Assembly: GCA_040307715.1 (NCBI GenBank)
Contig: JAWRJC010000151.1
Span: 1-34,701 of the forward strand
Direction of reading: 5' to 3'
Length of the DNA stretch: 34,701 nucleotides
Source of the DNA: RUG13615 sp040307715
GTDB taxonomy: Bacteria; Bacillota; Clostridia; Peptostreptococcales; Anaerovoracaceae
The first letter of the stretch is position 1, and every line of letters begins with the position of its first letter. The translations under genes were made by a program, and so were the position numbers. Below, piece after piece: positions 31,999 to 34,701 of this stretch. The notes beneath the pieces are model-generated. The model worked only from the letters and a program-made list of their open reading frames with translations, did no database searches and was not told where the DNA came from.

Positions 31999-32523
31999 TC
32001 ATCCTTCCAGCAAGGTGCGCAGTTTTTTGAAACTGCGCGACAGGGAGGACCGGACCGCACCGGGTGTGAGCCCTGTGATGTCCGCGATCTGCGCGCTCGT
32101 CAGCTCGCTGACGGCGGAGAGAAGCACGATCTCGCGTTCTTTTTCGCCGATGCGGCTGAGCGCTTCTTCGAGGATCAGATGGGTATCGGTATGGTCTTCG
32201 TGGCGGAGTTCCTCCAGCCCCCGGACGGAGAGATCATCTGTATCCGTCTCCTGCCGGCGGTTGATCTGAGACCGGATCTGTTTTGCGCAGCAGGCGGAGA
32301 GGATCCGGTAAGACCAGACAGGGAACGCATCCGGTTCCCGCAGTCCGGGGATCTGTTTCCAGAGCGCCAGAACGCACTCCGAGACCGCGTCTTCCGCATC
32401 GGCGGCATGCTGCAGCCGGTAGAAGGCATAGCGGTAGTACCGGTCTTTGTACAGACCGTACAGTTTGCAGAATGCCTCGCGGTCACCCATCTGTGCCTGT
32501 TTGACGAGTATCCGTTCCTCCAT
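31999..32523 (-). CDS. ECF-type RNA polymerase sigma factor
   Basis: This 174-residue sigma factor has region 2 (about 8-75; LYKDRYYRYAFYRL, AEDAVSECVLALWKQI) and region 4 (about 112-170; IGEKEREIVLLSAVSELTSAQIADITGLTPGAVRSSLSRSFKKL), which is a classic sigma-70 region 4 helix-turn-helix. No region 1.1 or 3 is present, typical for ECF members. The ATG at 32523 follows AAAAGGAACG; the upstream in-frame codon at 32622 lies inside the promoter region. It is followed by the beta-propeller gene at a 57-bp gap. It resembles the sigma factors that sit next to anti-sigma partners in Firmicutes. Target promoters are unknown. Confidence 0.9.
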   Translation of the reverse strand: MEERILVKQAQMGDREAFCKLYGLYKDRYYRYAFYRLQHAADAEDAVSECVLALWKQIPGLREPDAFPVWSYRILSACCAKQIRSQINRRQETDTDDLSVRGLEELRHEDHTDTHLILEEALSRIGEKEREIVLLSAVSELTSAQIADITGLTPGAVRSSLSRSFKKLRTLLEG

Positions 32524-32590
32524 GGATCGTTCCTTTTCTTTCTGTACTGCTGTGGTGACGCCCGCCGGGCCCGGCAGGGCAGCGCTGCTG

Positions 32591-32613
32591 TGAACGATAC
32601 GTTCATTACTATA
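32591..32613. promoter_or_regulatory. Perfect dyad and -10 between the sigma and nitroreductase genes
   Basis: TGAACG-ATA-CGTTCA (32591-32605) is a 15-bp perfect dyad, just downstream of a minus-strand TATAGT (32613-32608) that can be the sigma-gene -10. It may be an operator. Its regulator is not evident. Confidence 0.4.
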
Positions 32614-32657
32614 GTATGCCAAAAGAGCCGGAGTGTTGCAGAAAAGACGGAAGTTTT

Positions 32658-32686
32658 TTGCGCAGTGCCACGTTTCATGGTAGAAT
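32658..32686 (+). promoter_or_regulatory. Promoter of the nitroreductase gene
   Basis: TTGCGC (32658-32663), 17-bp spacer, and TGG-TAGAAT with the -10 at 32681-32686. Confidence 0.6.
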
Positions 32687-32753
32687 GACGAAGGTTAAAC
32701 TGGTGGGGAAGGCGCATTCGGCGGTTCTCTGCCGGCACAGGGAGGAAAACGAT

Positions 32754-33302
32754 ATGGCTGATCTGCTGGAGATGATCCTCAGAAGGAGAAGCGTCCGCAA
32801 GTATACCGGTGAGCCGGTGCCTGAAGAGGCGCTTGAGAAGGTGCTCAAGGCGGGACTCGCATCGGAGACATCCAGAAATACATACTGTTGGGAGTTCATT
32901 CTCGTCCGCGATAAAGAGATGCTGGCAAAGATGGCGCATTTCCGGCTGCACAGCGCGCTGATGCTCGAAGGCGCGGATGCGGCGGTCGTTGTCCTCGGCA
33001 ATGAAGAAAAGACCGACGTGTGGACAGAAGACTGCAGTATCGCCATGGCGCACATGCACCTGATGGCGGATCAACTCGGACTCGGCAGCTGCTGGATCCA
33101 GGGCCGCCTGCGCGAGTGTGAAGACGGCTCTATGAGCTCCGAGGAGTATCTGCGCGGACTGCTCGGATTCCCGCGGCACATGCGGCTGGAAGCGGTCCTG
33201 TCGCTGGGGATGCCCGTGGAGCATCCGGCGGCGCATACGGAGGAAGGACTTAAAAAGGAGAAGATCCACCGCGGCAGGTGGCAGGAGATCTATCGCGCCT
33301 GA
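32754..33302 (+). CDS. Nitroreductase-family FMN oxidoreductase
   Basis: This 182-residue protein has the nitroreductase opening ILRRRSVRKYTGEPVPEEALEKVLKAG, then ETSRNTYCWEFILVRDKE, and AHMHLMADQLGLGSCWIQG, which is the conserved FMN/dimer block. The family uses FMN and NAD(P)H to reduce nitro groups, quinones or other electron acceptors; some are involved in ligand or iron metabolism. The usual SxxPxPW substrate segment is replaced by ETSRNTYCW. GGAGGAAAACGAT lies before the ATG, which is chosen over the in-frame codon at 32616 because that would span the promoter. SufC follows 56 bp later and may be co-transcribed. Confidence 0.85.
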   Translation: MADLLEMILRRRSVRKYTGEPVPEEALEKVLKAGLASETSRNTYCWEFILVRDKEMLAKMAHFRLHSALMLEGADAAVVVLGNEEKTDVWTEDCSIAMAHMHLMADQLGLGSCWIQGRLRECEDGSMSSEEYLRGLLGFPRHMRLEAVLSLGMPVEHPAAHTEEGLKKEKIHRGRWQEIYRA

Positions 33303-33358
33303 TATGGGCACATCCGCCCGGAACAGGCCAGAATATCAATCAGACAGCGAGGGAACAT

Positions 33359-34120
33359 ATGCTGACATTAAAAAACATTCAATGGACGGCGCCGGACGGC
33401 GGCGAGATCCTGAAAGGGATCGATTTCACCGTGGAGAGCGGCAAACTGACCGTCATCACAGGTCCAAACGGCAGCGGCAAGACGACGCTGGCCAAGGTCA
33501 TCGCCGGTGTCGTGCACCAGACAGCGGGAGAGATCTGGATGGACGGCGAGAATATTTCGGATCTGGATATCACAGAGCGCGCCAAACTGGGCGTGGCGTA
33601 CGGATTCCAGCAGCCGGTCCGGTTTAAAGGCCTGACCGTGCGGGATATGCTGGATCTGTCTGCTAAGGAAACGCTGCAGGAGCAGGCGATCTGCGGCCTG
33701 ATGGATCAGGTCGGTCTGTGCACCAAGGACTACATCGACCGCGAGGTCAACGCGAGTCTGTCAGGCGGCGAGATCAAGCGTATCGAGATCGCGACGGTAC
33801 TGGCGAGAAGCGATGCGAAGGTCATGGTCTTCGACGAGCCGGAAGCCGGTATCGACCTGTGGAGCTTCAACGGGCTGATCGACAGTTTTGAACGTCTTAA
33901 GAAAGAGAACGACAAAGCCCTGCTGGTCATCTCCCATCAGGAGAGACTGCTGTCCATCGCGGACGAGATCATCGTCATCCAGGACGGCAGAGTCCGCATC
34001 CAGGGGCCGACAGAGGAGATCATGCCGCAGCTGATGTACGACGAGCGGTCGTCTTCCTGCCCGATCGGCAAGGACCCCGAGTGGCTGAAGGAATTCCAGC
34101 TCAAAAGAGCAGGTGCATAA
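33359..34120 (+). CDS. sufC: SufC-type Fe-S assembly ABC ATPase
   Basis: This 253-residue ABC ATPase has Walker A GPNGSGKT (35-42), Q-loop YGFQQPVRFKGLTVRDML (81-98), signature LSGGE (134-138), Walker B VMVFDEPEAGID (156-166) and switch His in VISHQERLL. The FQQP and SGGEIKR versions are typical of SufC, which drives iron-sulfur cluster assembly on SufB. GAGGG lies just before the ATG at 33359. It is followed after 15 bp by a SufB/SufD-family gene. No SufS or SufU is seen before the window ends, so a two-gene minimal Suf system is possible. Confidence 0.88.
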   Translation: MLTLKNIQWTAPDGGEILKGIDFTVESGKLTVITGPNGSGKTTLAKVIAGVVHQTAGEIWMDGENISDLDITERAKLGVAYGFQQPVRFKGLTVRDMLDLSAKETLQEQAICGLMDQVGLCTKDYIDREVNASLSGGEIKRIEIATVLARSDAKVMVFDEPEAGIDLWSFNGLIDSFERLKKENDKALLVISHQERLLSIADEIIVIQDGRVRIQGPTEEIMPQLMYDERSSSCPIGKDPEWLKEFQLKRAGA

Positions 34121-34135
34121 GACGGAGAAGAACAG

Positions 34136-34701
34136 ATGAGCGAGAATAAAGAAACAAAAGTCAGCAAGGTCGTGGAAGACCTGCTCAAAGCGATTTCGGA
34201 CTATGACGGCAGCGGCGAATACGACGGCGCGTTCAATATCCGCGCGGACAGCCAGTGCGCGGGGAGAAAATCCACCGAGCACGTGCGCATCGAGTCCAAA
34301 GAAGGCGGCAAGGGCCTGGACATCTATATCGATCCTTATACAAAGGGAGAGAAGATCTATATCCCGGCCTGCATCTCCAGAAGCCATGTCGACGACCTGG
34401 TCTACAATGATTTCCATGTCGGCGAAGGCGCGGATGTTGTGATCGTCGCGGGCTGCGGCGTGCACACGGACGGTGAGGATGACTCCCGCCACAACGGCAT
34501 CCACAACTTCATGTTGGATAAGAATGCGAAAGTCCTCTATCAGGAAAAGCACATCGGCACCGGGGAGGGGACGGGCAAGCGCGTCATCGATCCCGTGACG
34601 GAAGTGCACCTCGGCGAAGGTGCGGAGCTCACCATGGAGACCTCTCAGATCGGCGGTGTGGACAACACGGACAGAAAGACCTGGGGCGATCTCAAGGACA
34701 A
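34136..34701 (+). CDS. SufB/SufD-family Fe-S assembly scaffold (N-terminal part, cut by window edge)
   Basis: The gene starts at 34136, following GACGGAGAAG, and runs off the right edge; 188 codons are visible. The product (MSENKETKVSKVVEDLLKAI...) shows IYIDPYTKGEKIYIPACIS, VVIVAGCGVHTDGEDDSRHNG and KVLYQEKHIGTGEGTGKRVI, i.e. the repeated strands of the SufB/SufD core with a cysteine and histidines in the metal-relevant region. With SufC 15 bp upstream it should form the SufBC(D) scaffold complex. Whether it is SufB or the shorter SufB/D ancestor of minimal systems cannot be told without the C-terminus. Confidence 0.8.
   Translation, partial: MSENKETKVSKVVEDLLKAISDYDGSGEYDGAFNIRADSQCAGRKSTEHVRIESKEGGKGLDIYIDPYTKGEKIYIPACISRSHVDDLVYNDFHVGEGADVVIVAGCGVHTDGEDDSRHNGIHNFMLDKNAKVLYQEKHIGTGEGTGKRVIDPVTEVHLGEGAELTMETSQIGGVDNTDRKTWGDLKD

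Noticed and set aside
1..34701. CRISPR arrays, tRNA or rRNA genes, insertion sequences
   Set aside because: No regularly spaced repeats, no cloverleaf or rRNA segments and no transposase or integrase were seen on either strand.

Overview
The window looks like a chromosomal segment of an anaerobic Bacillota, most likely a Clostridia-type amino-acid fermenter. The reasons are strong AGGAGG-type ribosome sites, Bacillus/Clostridium-style promoters and terminators, a GlnL (YcbB-domain) response regulator, an AGCS amino-acid symporter, RocB-like peptidases, FeoA/FeoB with the small Cys-rich FeoB partner, an oxygen-sensitive Fe-S flavoenzyme and a SufC/SufB-type pair. Base composition is moderately GC-rich by eye (not computed). 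I saw no rRNA or tRNA, no CRISPR array, no insertion sequence and no phage genes. Genus cannot be assigned.

Region 1 (1-9.6 kb), amino-acid use: a partial homoserine-dehydrogenase-like gene diverges from an alanine-dehydrogenase-like gene, which leads into a membrane histidine kinase and a GlnL-type regulator. A second, closely related GlnL copy, an AGCS symporter and two tandem RocB-like M20 enzymes follow. T-rich repeats with about 10-bp phasing, sharing an identical 15-bp core, sit before the second regulator and before the symporter. They are probably the GlnL operators.

Region 2 (9.6-12.4 kb): a TSUP-type membrane exporter, a family 2 glycosyltransferase, and the decayed tail of an XRE regulator left between two terminators.

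Region 3 (12.3-22.2 kb), metal homeostasis and redox: an HMA-domain protein, an HD hydrolase, FeoA, FeoB, a 52-residue FeoB-associated Cys-rich membrane protein, a PP1-type phosphatase, a DUF1653 protein, a large Fe-S/FMN/FAD reductase and an operon of three methyltransferases. Six copies of one dyad, GTTAG-N6-NTAAC, lie upstream of the HMA gene, feoA (two), feoB and the methyltransferase operon (two), and essentially define a metal-responsive regulon. The methyltransferase trio is its unexpected member and the best candidate for an undescribed system.

Region 4 (22.2-29.3 kb): rarA (apparently leaderless), an orphan galactitol-type PTS EIIB, and a minus-strand operon encoding a TetR regulator, a GSA-type aminotransferase, an FGGY kinase and a two-domain class II aldolase. 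This looks like a deaminate, phosphorylate, cleave pathway for an unknown substrate.

Region 5 (29.3-34.7 kb): a small lipoprotein, an ECF sigma factor paired with a membrane-anchored beta-propeller protein (a possible unusual anti-sigma factor), a nitroreductase, SufC and the start of a SufB/SufD-family gene cut by the window edge.
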